DNA from: JBBIQH01 sp964475945
GTDB taxonomy: Archaea > Thermoproteota > Nitrososphaeria > Nitrososphaerales > Nitrosocaldaceae
NCBI GenBank assembly: GCA_964475945.1
Contig: CAYYYF010000016.1
Span: 1-25,639 of the forward strand
Reading direction: 5' to 3'
Length of the DNA stretch: 25,639 nt
Part shown: positions 15,465-23,042 of the stretch, in pieces
How the letters are laid out: every line of letters begins with the position of its first letter
How positions within the stretch are numbered: position 1 is the stretch's first letter
Translations under genes and position numbers: made by a program
Notes under the pieces: model-generated
What the model was told of the DNA's origin: nothing
Databases searched by the model: none
The model's input: only the letters and a program-made list of their open reading frames with translations

Positions 15465-16742
15465 CTATGGGGTTAATCTCTCTGTATCCCTAGGGTAGAG
15501 CACAACCTCTCTAACGTTGCTTACATTGCATATTACAGTCATAAGCCTATCTAGCCCTAACCCCCAGCCTGCATGAGGAGGCATGCCGTAATCAAATACC
15601 TTAAGATGCTCCTTAAACTCATCTACATTCAACCCTTGCTCCATTATCCTTGCCCTTAACTTATCTGCATCATGTAACCTCTTACCCCCAGATGCAAGCT
15701 CCAATGCACCATACTGTAGATCAAAGGAGCATGATAATACCCTATCCTTCTCATGTATGTAGAATGGCTTAAGCTTTAAAGGCCAGTCTACTATGAAGTA
15801 GAAGCCCTTGAACTCCTCACCAAGCAACTTTAATGCATGATCGCTAAGATCATCACCAAACTCTATCCTTATACCCTTCCTGCTTAGTATATCTATAGCC
15901 TGCTGATAAGTTATCCTTGGGAATGGCTTATCTGGTATACTTATATTGCTGTTAACCAACTCAAGCTCCTTGCTGCACCTCCTCTTAACATAATCTATAA
16001 CTCTTACTATAAGATCCTCTGCTATACCCATAACATCCTCTGCATCCATGTATGCTGCCTCTATATCAACGCTAACAAACTCATTAAGATGCCTTGTAGT
16101 ATGGGACTTCTCTGCTCTATAGTAATGGGCAATCTCAAATACCCTATCAAGTGCTAGGGTTAACTGCTCCTTATACAGCTGAGGGCTCTGTGCAAGGTAT
16201 GCTTGCCTATTAAAGTAACTTAACTTGAATAGGTTTGCCCCTCCTTCACTTGCACTCCCTATTATCTTTGGTGTATTAACCTCAATGAACCCCTTCTCAA
16301 CCAATACACTTCTTATAGCTTGCAGTGTATGATGCCTTAACTTGAATACTGCTGCAACATGCTGGTTCCTAAGGTCTAGTGCTCTAGCATCTAGCCTAGC
16401 ATCCAAGGATGCCTTAACCCTTCCTGTAGGATCTAAAGGTAATGGATGCCTTGCTAGTGAGAATACCTTTATACTCTTTGCATTTATCTCAACTGGGTAG
16501 TTCTTTGACTTACTTACTTGCACTACACCAGTAACTGCTACTGAGCTCTGCCTACTAACCTTTACACCGTTATGTATAAGCATCTCTGGCCTTGCTATAA
16601 CTTGTATGCTTGATGTTACATCCCTAACTGTAAGGAATGTTATTGCACCCAACTCCCTCATATCCTCTATCCATCCTGCTATGGTAACCTCTCTGCCTAT
16701 AAGTGACTCATCTATGCTCTCCGTGTAATGCGTCCTATCCAT
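15465..16742 (-). CDS. aspS: Aspartyl-tRNA synthetase, archaeal type
   Basis: The 425-residue length and order fit the archaeal/eukaryotic AspRS. An N-terminal OB-fold anticodon domain (GREVTIAGWIEDMRELGAIT...LTVRD) is followed by the class II core with IEVNTPKIIGSASEGGANLF, the substrate loop YLAQSPQLYKEQ, motif 2 EIAHYYRAEKSHTTRHLNEF and motif 3 GWGLGLDRLMTVI. There is no bacterial GAD insertion. Whether it also charges tRNA-Asn cannot be settled by eye; absence or presence of AsnRS and GatCAB elsewhere would decide it. The divergent ABC ATPase gene begins about 80 bases away. Confidence 0.95.
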   Translation of the reverse strand: MDRTHYTESIDESLIGREVTIAGWIEDMRELGAITFLTVRDVTSSIQVIARPEMLIHNGVKVSRQSSVAVTGVVQVSKSKNYPVEINAKSIKVFSLARHPLPLDPTGRVKASLDARLDARALDLRNQHVAAVFKLRHHTLQAIRSVLVEKGFIEVNTPKIIGSASEGGANLFKLSYFNRQAYLAQSPQLYKEQLTLALDRVFEIAHYYRAEKSHTTRHLNEFVSVDIEAAYMDAEDVMGIAEDLIVRVIDYVKRRCSKELELVNSNISIPDKPFPRITYQQAIDILSRKGIRIEFGDDLSDHALKLLGEEFKGFYFIVDWPLKLKPFYIHEKDRVLSCSFDLQYGALELASGGKRLHDADKLRARIMEQGLNVDEFKEHLKVFDYGMPPHAGWGLGLDRLMTVICNVSNVREVVLYPRDTERLTP

Positions 16743-16823
16743 GCAGAGAGTTAATGATATATGTTATTAAAGGGTATTGCCTATACAGTAATAAATAATT
16801 ACAATATTAAAGTAATAGAGGGT

Positions 16824-17753
16824 ATGGATTATGCTATAGAGGTTGAGAACCTTGTTAAGAGCTACTCTAATATCAAGGTTGTAGACGATGTATCCTTCAA
16901 GGTTAAGAGTGGTATAGTATTTGCATTGCTAGGCCCCAATGGTGCTGGCAAGACAACTATAGTAGAGATACTTGCATGCTTAAGGCAGTTAACCTCTGGC
17001 TATGTTAGTGTGCTAGGCTATAGGTTAGGGGATAGAGGTGCAGAGAGGAGTATTAAGAAGAGTATAGGGCTTATGCCTCAGGACTTTAAGGCATTGGATA
17101 AGCTTACAGTTAGGGAGAACCTCATGCTATTTGCTAAGATGTATGACAAGCATCTTAACATAGATGAGTTAGTTGAGAGGTTTGGATTAAAGGATTATGC
17201 AGATACTAGGTTTGAGAGGCTCTCTGGAGGCATGAGGCAGAGGCTAGGGTTAGCAGCATCAGTAGTTAATGATCCTAGCCTACTCTTCCTAGACGAGCCT
17301 ACAACTGGGCTTGACCCTGAGGCAAGGAGACAGGTATGGGAGATGATAAAGGTATTAAAGGGAGAAGGTAAGACTATAGTGCTGACATCCCATTACATGG
17401 ATGAGGTTGAGTATCTAGCAGATGAGGTTGCTGTTATAAACAAGGGTAGGATAGTAGCATTAGGGGATACAAGGGATATAATAGAGAGGTTCGGTAGTGC
17501 AAGGAGGATAGTTGTAAGGAATGACTCAAGTTTAGTTGGGAGTATAAAAGGTGTAGCAGAGGATTACACCTTATCTGGGAATGATCTTATAATATATATT
17601 AAGGATAAGGATAGAGAAAGGGTTAAGAGCATAATAAATGCAATAATAAGCAATGGATATGAGTTCTACTTTAAGAACCCATCGCTAGAGGATGCATTCT
17701 TAAGATTAGTTGGGAGGATGGATGAGCATGGCACATTGGTTAACAACATTTAA
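16824..17753 (+). CDS. ABC transporter ATPase, DrrA/multidrug-type
   Basis: The 309-residue protein is a single nucleotide-binding domain: Walker A GPNGAGKTT, Q-loop GLMPQDFKALDKLTVRENL, signature LSGGMRQRL, Walker B LLFLDEPTTGLDP, and H-loop TSHYMDE. The C-terminal extension (about residues 215-300) is typical of the DrrA/NatA/CcmA-like export subfamily. The ATG at 16824 follows a GAGGGT; an upstream ATG at 16761 would add 21 poorly conserved-looking residues. These ATPases normally pair with an ABC-2 permease, which is missing from both sides here, so its partner must lie elsewhere. Confidence 0.85.
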   Translation: MDYAIEVENLVKSYSNIKVVDDVSFKVKSGIVFALLGPNGAGKTTIVEILACLRQLTSGYVSVLGYRLGDRGAERSIKKSIGLMPQDFKALDKLTVRENLMLFAKMYDKHLNIDELVERFGLKDYADTRFERLSGGMRQRLGLAASVVNDPSLLFLDEPTTGLDPEARRQVWEMIKVLKGEGKTIVLTSHYMDEVEYLADEVAVINKGRIVALGDTRDIIERFGSARRIVVRNDSSLVGSIKGVAEDYTLSGNDLIIYIKDKDRERVKSIINAIISNGYEFYFKNPSLEDAFLRLVGRMDEHGTLVNNI

Positions 17754-17794
17754 AGGTTGAATATAGTAATAGTAGAATACAGATAGGGGTAAGC

Positions 17795-18730
17795 ATGCAG
17801 AGGTTAGAGATTGATGCTTTAAGCGCCTACTACTTTACAGAGAGGGGTATAGTAAAGGCAGTAGATAATGTAAGTATTGCTGCAAATGAGTCTATAGGGG
17901 TGGTAGGAGAGTCAGGCTCAGGGAAGAGTACTCTAGGCTATGCAATAATGAGGATACTCCAACCACCAGGTAGGATAGTTAATGGGAGGGTTATGCTAGA
18001 TGGTATTGATATATTAAGTATGGAGGAGCAGGAGTTTAATAAGAATGTAAGATGGAAGAAGGTATCCATGGTATTCCAGTATGCAATGAACTCTCTAGAC
18101 CCAGTTTATAGGATAGAGGAGCAGATGTATGAGGTATTAAGATATCATTTTGCGCAGGAGTCATACATGTTGATATCTGAGGCACTCAAGCAGGTAGGGT
18201 TAGATGAGAGCATACTGAAGCGCTATCCTCATGAGTTATCTGGTGGTATGAAGCAGAGGGTTACAATAGCAATGGCTCTATTGCTTAAACCATCCCTTCT
18301 TATAGCAGATGAACCTACAACAGCTCTGGATGTTCTAATACAGGCACAGATAATCAACATGCTTAAGAGGCTAAAGAGCAATGGGCTTATGATAATGCTT
18401 ATTACTCATGACCTTGCTATAGTTGCAGAGATAGCAGATAAGGTAGCTATAATGTATGCTGGGCAAGTTGTTGAGTTCAACTCCTCAGATATAATATATA
18501 GAGAGCCCAAGCACCCTTACACCCAAGCACTGATAAGATCTATACCTAGGCTTAAAGGTAGCAAGGTTCTATCGTATATAAAGGGTAATCCTCCCAATCC
18601 ATTGGAGTATCCTAAAGGATGCAGGTTCTATGCTAGATGCCCATATGCAATGGATAAGTGCATGCAAGAGCCTCCTAATATAAGCATAGGTGATGGTTAT
18701 GTTAAATGCTGGTTATACGCAAAGCACTAA
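17795..18730 (+). CDS. Oligopeptide/dipeptide ABC transporter ATPase (DppD/OppD-like)
   Basis: The 311-residue protein has Walker A GESGSGKST, Q-loop MVFQYAMNSLDPVYRIEEQ, signature LSGGMKQRV, Walker B LLIADEPTTALD and the H-loop ITHDLAI. The oligopeptide-transporter C-terminal domain follows, with HPYTQALIRSIPRL and the Cys-rich GCRFYARCPYAMDKCMQEPP. It would energise peptide or nickel/oligosaccharide import together with the following DppF-like subunit. No permease or substrate-binding protein is present in the window. The 3' end carries a 61-bp stretch identical to the downstream paralogue. Confidence 0.85.
   Translation: MQRLEIDALSAYYFTERGIVKAVDNVSIAANESIGVVGESGSGKSTLGYAIMRILQPPGRIVNGRVMLDGIDILSMEEQEFNKNVRWKKVSMVFQYAMNSLDPVYRIEEQMYEVLRYHFAQESYMLISEALKQVGLDESILKRYPHELSGGMKQRVTIAMALLLKPSLLIADEPTTALDVLIQAQIINMLKRLKSNGLMIMLITHDLAIVAEIADKVAIMYAGQVVEFNSSDIIYREPKHPYTQALIRSIPRLKGSKVLSYIKGNPPNPLEYPKGCRFYARCPYAMDKCMQEPPNISIGDGYVKCWLYAKH
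18617..18677 (+). repeat. 61-bp segment identical to 19587-19647
   Basis: The codons for the Cys-rich C-terminal motif of the DppD-like gene are identical, base for base, over 61 positions to the same segment of the DppF-like gene at 19587-19647. The proteins differ widely elsewhere. Identity stops sharply at both ends. Confidence 0.9.
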
Positions 18731-19697
18731 CCTGCTAGAGGTTAAGGGATTAAGGAAGTACTTTAAGGCAAAAGCCTCATTCCTAGACTCAATAAGAGGT
18801 AAGGTTAGCGTAGTAAGGGCTGTTGATGATGTAAGCTTTAGCATAAGGCAAGGGAGCACGCTTGTTCTAGCAGGGGAGTCAGGATCTGGGAAGAGCACTA
18901 TAGCAAGGCTTATCCTTAGAGCAATAGAGCCTGATGAAGGTAAGATAATATTTGATGGTAGGGATGTGTTAAGCCTGAGCAAGGACGAGATGAAGTGGTT
19001 CAGGAGGAGTGCACAGATGATACACCAAGACCCTTACTCCTCCCTAAACCCTAGGATGAGCATACTATCTATAGTAAGTGAGCCTCTAGAGGTGCATGGT
19101 TTTAAGGATAAGAGGGGGAGGGAGGAGATGGTATTCAAGGCACTGCAGGAGGTTAGGCTTGAGCCTGTAAAGGATATAGCATACAGGTATCCTCATATGC
19201 TATCTGGAGGGCAGAGGCAGAGGGTTGCTATTGCTAGAGCATTGGTATTAAAGCCAAAGTTCATAGTTGCTGATGAACCGGTATCCATGCTTGATATGTC
19301 AGTTAGGGCAGAGATACTTGAGCTTATGAGCAGTTTAAAGGTTAAGTATAATATAACGTACCTTTACATAACACATGACCTATCTACAGCAAGGTACTTT
19401 GGTGATGATATAGCATTGCTATACAAGGGTAAGGTGGTTGAGATGGGTAGGATAGATGATGTCTTAAGCGAACCTCTGCATCCTTATACCCAGGCACTTA
19501 TAGATGCTATACCAGAGCCTGAGCCTAGGCTTGCTGAGAGGGTTGTTAGGATAAAGCCTATAAAGGATGATTACATGCTAAGCAATGGATGCAGGTTCTA
19601 TGCTAGATGCCCATATGCAATGGATAAGTGCATGCAAGAGCCTCCTATGCAAGAGGTTAAGGAAGGGCATTATGTAAGATGCTTCCTATACAAGTAA
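18699..19697 (+). CDS. Oligopeptide/dipeptide ABC transporter ATPase (DppF/OppF-like)
   Basis: The protein (332 residues from this start) has Walker A GESGSGKST, MIHQDPYSSLNPRMS, signature LSGGQRQRV, Walker B FIVADEPVSMLDMSVRA and ITHDLSTAR. The C-terminal HPYTQALIDAIPEPEPR and the same Cys-rich tail as its neighbour follow. The order D then F and the 32-base overlap with the previous stop indicate a coupled pair. In-frame GTG (18690) and ATG (18693) lie just upstream of the ATG used here, so the exact start is open. In DppDF pairs the two ATPases form a heterodimer under the DppBC permease. Confidence 0.85.
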   Translation: MLNAGYTQSTNLLEVKGLRKYFKAKASFLDSIRGKVSVVRAVDDVSFSIRQGSTLVLAGESGSGKSTIARLILRAIEPDEGKIIFDGRDVLSLSKDEMKWFRRSAQMIHQDPYSSLNPRMSILSIVSEPLEVHGFKDKRGREEMVFKALQEVRLEPVKDIAYRYPHMLSGGQRQRVAIARALVLKPKFIVADEPVSMLDMSVRAEILELMSSLKVKYNITYLYITHDLSTARYFGDDIALLYKGKVVEMGRIDDVLSEPLHPYTQALIDAIPEPEPRLAERVVRIKPIKDDYMLSNGCRFYARCPYAMDKCMQEPPMQEVKEGHYVRCFLYK

Positions 19698-19739
19698 AAT
19701 CAAAAGGTTCATAAAGTATTCATTAGCAAGGATTCTATC

Positions 19740-20351
19740 ATGTTTGCTATTGTAGAGATGGAGGATGTGGTTAGAATACCACCAAATAGATTTGGCACAG
19801 ATCTAAAGAGTGCTGCATTATCAATACTAAAGGAGAAGTATGAGAGTATGATAAGCACTGAGTTAGGTTATGTTATAATGATAATAGATGCTAATGTTAA
19901 TACCATAGGTAGGATAGTCCATGGAGATGGTTCTACATACCATAGGACAAGGTTCAAGGCATTAACCTTTTACCCTAACATACAGGAGATTGTGGAGGGG
20001 GAGGTTGTAGAGGTTACAGAGTTTGGTGCATTCGTTAGGATAGGTCCAACAGATGCATTACTACACCTATCACAGATTACTGATGATTTCCTTAACGTTG
20101 ATGTTAAACAGGGTATTATAACAGGGAGCAAGAGCAACAAGGTTCTTAGGATAGGCTCTACTGTTAGGGCTAGGATAACAGCAGTAAGCCTTAAGGGAGG
20201 CACAATGGGTAAGATAGGTGTAACATGTAGGCAGCCATTCCTAGGTGTAGATGAGTGGATAAAGGAGGAGGTTAGGAAGGCTACTCAAAGGGATGAGGGT
20301 AAGGCAGAGGAGAAGGTTAAGGAGCAAGCAAGTAAGCAGGTAAGCAAGTAG
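19740..20351 (+). CDS. rpo7: DNA-directed RNA polymerase subunit Rpo7 (RpoE, subunit E')
   Basis: Rpo7 forms the stalk of archaeal RNA polymerase with Rpo4 and helps in promoter opening and RNA binding. The 203-residue protein starts MFAIVEMEDVVRIPPNRFG, has the N-terminal tip domain (residues 1-80, ending GDGSTYHRTRFKALTFYP) and then an S1/OB domain (EIVEGEVVEVTEFGAFVRIGPTDALLHLSQI). A charged tail (EGKAEEKVKEQASKQ) extends beyond the usual length of about 185. Spt4 and nadC follow closely. Confidence 0.95.
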   Translation: MFAIVEMEDVVRIPPNRFGTDLKSAALSILKEKYESMISTELGYVIMIIDANVNTIGRIVHGDGSTYHRTRFKALTFYPNIQEIVEGEVVEVTEFGAFVRIGPTDALLHLSQITDDFLNVDVKQGIITGSKSNKVLRIGSTVRARITAVSLKGGTMGKIGVTCRQPFLGVDEWIKEEVRKATQRDEGKAEEKVKEQASKQVSK

Positions 20352-20371
20352 TAGCAAGCAAAGTGGGTACT

Positions 20372-20554
20372 ATGAGAGAGTTAGCATGTAGAAGGTGCAA
20401 GGCGATAACAACAGGCAAGGTATGCCCTGTATGCAAATCAACCGATCTATCATCAGACTGGTATGGGATGGTGATGGTATTCAATACTGAGTCACAGATA
20501 GCAAGGTTACTTAACATAACACAGAAGGGCAAGTATGCATTAAGGGTTGCATGA
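20372..20554 (+). CDS. spt4: Transcription elongation factor Spt4 (RpoE'')
   Basis: Spt4 binds Spt5/NusG and raises RNA polymerase processivity. The 60-residue protein is a zinc ribbon with CRRC and CPVC pairs, then LSSDWYGMVMVFNTESQIARLL and GKYALRV, as in archaeal Spt4. The ATG at 20372 gives the usual MRELACRRC start. A GTG at 20363 would add three residues. The gene sits 20 bp after rpo7, its usual neighbour in archaea, and 7 bp before nadC. Confidence 0.95.
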   Translation: MRELACRRCKAITTGKVCPVCKSTDLSSDWYGMVMVFNTESQIARLLNITQKGKYALRVA

Positions 20555-20561
20555 ATAACAG

Positions 20562-21410
20562 ATGAGTGTAAGGATAGATGATTATATGCTTAAGAGGTTC
20601 TTAGAGGAGGATTTAGGTAGTGCTGATGTTACAAGCATGATACTAAGGGAGGATCTTAAGGTGGATGCTTATATAATATGCAAGGAGCATGCCGTAGTTG
20701 CTGGTATTGAAGAAGCAAGTAGGATATTTACTCTAATGAATGCTATGGTAATGCATAATGTAAGTGATGGTAGCATGGTTGACCCTAATGCTATGATAAT
20801 GCATATACATGGAAGTGCTAGGGGCATACTTGCTGCTGAGAGGACAGTGCTTAACATACTCATGAGGATGAGTGGTATAGCAACATATACAAGAAGATTG
20901 ATAGATACTGCTAGGAGGGTTAACCCAAGGGTTATGGTAGCAAGTACTAGGAAGACTGCACCAGGGTTAAGAATGCTGGATAAGAAGGCTGTTGCTATTG
21001 CTGGAGGTTATACCCATAGGCTAGGCTTGTATGATATGGTGCTTATAAAGGATAATCATATAGCCTTGATAGGATCTGTAAGGGAGGCTGTAAGGTTAGC
21101 AAGGAGCATACATGGTTCAAGGTATAGGATAGAGGTTGAGGTTAATACCCTAGAGCAGGCAGTGGAGGCTATAGAGGAAGGGGCAGATATTATAATGCTT
21201 GATAACCTTGATGTAAGCAAGGCAAGGGATATAATAGAGGCTTTAAGAGCAAGAGGGCTTAGGGATAGGGTTAGGATAGAGTTATCTGGTAGAATAGATG
21301 AGAGTAACATAGCAGAGTATGCTAGACTCGATGCTGATATAATATCTGTAGGGAAGATAACCCATTCAGTTAAAGCAGTTGATATGAGCCTAGAAGTTAA
21401 GGTCAGATAG
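20562..21410 (+). CDS. nadC: Quinolinate phosphoribosyltransferase (nicotinate-nucleotide pyrophosphorylase, decarboxylating)
   Basis: NadC joins quinolinate and PRPP, with loss of CO2, to give nicotinate mononucleotide in NAD synthesis. The 282-residue length is standard. Motifs are DLGSADVTS near the N-terminus, AAERTVLNILMRMSGIAT, ASTRKTAPGLRMLDKKAV (phosphate-binding Arg/Lys), GGYTHRLGLYDMVLIKDNH, EVEVNTLEQA, IIMLDNL and ELSGRIDESNI. It follows spt4 by 7 bp. The partner genes nadA and the aspartate dehydrogenase gene lie just downstream on the other strand. Confidence 0.95.
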   Translation: MSVRIDDYMLKRFLEEDLGSADVTSMILREDLKVDAYIICKEHAVVAGIEEASRIFTLMNAMVMHNVSDGSMVDPNAMIMHIHGSARGILAAERTVLNILMRMSGIATYTRRLIDTARRVNPRVMVASTRKTAPGLRMLDKKAVAIAGGYTHRLGLYDMVLIKDNHIALIGSVREAVRLARSIHGSRYRIEVEVNTLEQAVEAIEEGADIIMLDNLDVSKARDIIEALRARGLRDRVRIELSGRIDESNIAEYARLDADIISVGKITHSVKAVDMSLEVKVR

Positions 21411-21520
21411 TTATCTACTAGCTAGATTATAAATAATATTTCAAAAATTTTAAATAATAAGAGATAAATAATACTAAGCTTATATTGTCATATAACAATA
21501 AAATATACTGTATAATAGGT

Positions 21521-21936
21521 ATGATTATTGCAGTTACAATGTTAACAAATAATGCATATGCAATAGACATGAAATGAAAGTTGGACAAAGCGATTTTGTT
21601 AAATTCCCAAAAGGTACTAGAGATGTTGTTAGTAGTGATCCTAACATTGTTCATGTACTAAGCACAGTACCAAAGGAGGAATTTACGGAGGTTAAAATTA
21701 AATGTAATTAGCCAAGTAATTATAATAGGGTATGATGTAGCAGATGTTTCGTGATTATCTAATAGCAGACAAAATAAATCAAGTAATTATAATAGGGTAT
21801 GATGTAGCAGGCAAGGAGAGGAAACACTCTCCCTAAGCGTAAGATGTACTATGATGGTTATACCAGAGACGCCATAGGAGTTATAGCATTATTAGGCTCC
21901 TCTCTTGCATCTTTATCAATCTACATACTTGAATAG
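21521..21936 (+). pseudogene. Remnant of a secreted, C-terminally anchored protein gene (21411-21956 has no intact gene)
   Basis: Three coding-like pieces lie here. From ATG 21521, a signal-peptide-like start MIIAVTMLTNNAYAIDMK ends at a TGA (21575-21577). Overlapping it in another frame, from ATG 21574, is a 45-residue segment (KVGQSDFVKFPKGTRDVV, SSDPNIVHVLSTVPKEEF) ending at TAG 21709-21711. It vaguely recalls the N-terminal domain of secretin/CpaC-type pilus proteins. From 21808 a third piece reads RRGNTLPKRKMYYDGY followed by a membrane helix (AIGVIALLGSSLASLSIYIL) and stops at 21934-21936. Signal peptide, folded domain and C-terminal anchor in order suggest one gene broken by a frameshift and loss of its middle. 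A hairpin GGAGAG-N6-CTCTCC lies at 21815-21832. 21411-21520 is A+T-rich with nothing recognisable. Confidence 0.45.
21713..21810. repeat. 31-bp perfect direct repeat around a unique 36-bp insert (neo-CRISPR-like)
   Basis: Bases 21713-21743 (CAAGTAATTATAATAGGG...GTAGCAG) recur exactly at 21780-21810. The flanking base differs on both sides. The 36 bases between (21744-21779) are unique in the window. The 67-base period and the 31/36 division match the 30-bp repeats and 36-37-bp spacers of the CRISPR array at the window end. Confidence 0.9.
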
Positions 21937-21956
21937 GGTATAGAATCTTGATTTAT

Positions 21957-22928
21957 TTAGACTATGCTCAGCATCCTCTCTATCGCTAGCCTTGCCCTTG
22001 CTGCTATCTCCTCTGGCACCTTAACCTCATACACCTCATCCCTTAAGGATCTATACACCTTCTCAAGCGTTATCATCTTCATGTACTTGCATACAGCATC
22101 ATTACTTATAGGGATGAACTCCTTCCCTGGATTATCCTTCCTTAACCTATACAGTATTCCTGTCTCTGTAGCAACTACAAATCTCTTAGCATTACTCTCC
22201 TTAGCATACCTCATCATACCCTCTGTTGATAAGAACCTTACATTGCATGCACTCTTACCATTACCATTGCCATTACCAAAGTAATACACCATAGATGTTG
22301 TGCACCCACACTCTGGATGCACCAAGAACTCGCTATCATTATACTGCTTAAGCATCTCATGTATAAGCGATGGCCTTATCCCAGCATGAACATGGCACTC
22401 ACCAGGCCATATGTATATGTTCTTCCTCTTTGTAACCTCTGCAACATATGCACCTAGAAACATATCAGGCAGGAAGAGTATTGGCTTATCCTCAGGTATG
22501 CTCTTAACCACCTTAACTGCATTGCTTGATGTGCAGCAGTAGTCACACTCAGCCTTTACCTCAGCACTTGTATTTATATAGCATACAGTTACAGCATCTG
22601 GATGCTCCTTCTTCCATGCCCTCAACTGCTCAACTGTTATTGTAGATGCTAGAGAGCATCCAGCCTCAGGGTCTGGTATGAGCACCTTCTTATCCGGGCA
22701 TATTATGGATGCTGTCTCTGCCATGAAGTGCACACCACAGAATACTATAACTTTAGCATTGGTGCTTGCTGCCTTCTGTGATAATGCTAAGGAATCTCCT
22801 ATAAAATCTGCTACATCCTGCACCTCTGGCACTTGGTAGTTATGTGCAAGTATTACTGCATCCTTCTCCTTCTTAAGCCTTAATATCTCCTCCTTTAATT
22901 CATCAACACTTATTGCAAGCATACTCAT
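21957..22928 (-). CDS. nadA: Quinolinate synthase A
   Basis: NadA condenses iminoaspartate with dihydroxyacetone phosphate to quinolinate, using a [4Fe-4S] cluster. The 323-residue protein has ILAHNYQVPEVQDVADFIGDS, FCGVHFMAETA (first cluster Cys), LIPDPEAGCSLA, CYINTSAEVKAECDYCCTSSN, LFLPDMFLGAYV, HPECGC (second cluster Cys) and SNDAVCKYMKMITLEKV (third). A GNGNGNGK run, from repeated GGTAAT-like codons on the coding strand at about 22261-22280, enlarges a loop after the HPECGC strand. The start may be M1 or M3. An A+T-rich promoter (TTTAAATTGATATAAAAT on the opposite strand) lies upstream. Confidence 0.95.
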   Translation of the reverse strand: MSMLAISVDELKEEILRLKKEKDAVILAHNYQVPEVQDVADFIGDSLALSQKAASTNAKVIVFCGVHFMAETASIICPDKKVLIPDPEAGCSLASTITVEQLRAWKKEHPDAVTVCYINTSAEVKAECDYCCTSSNAVKVVKSIPEDKPILFLPDMFLGAYVAEVTKRKNIYIWPGECHVHAGIRPSLIHEMLKQYNDSEFLVHPECGCTTSMVYYFGNGNGNGKSACNVRFLSTEGMMRYAKESNAKRFVVATETGILYRLRKDNPGKEFIPISNDAVCKYMKMITLEKVYRSLRDEVYEVKVPEEIAARARLAIERMLSIV

Positions 22929-23042
22929 CTATCTCTTTGAGAGCAAGAGTATATTTAAATTGATATAAAATAGGCTTTACTTGCATAATTATATTAATTA
23001 TGGAGCAAATCTTGCCTGTAAAGTAAGAATGTTTAAAGCATA

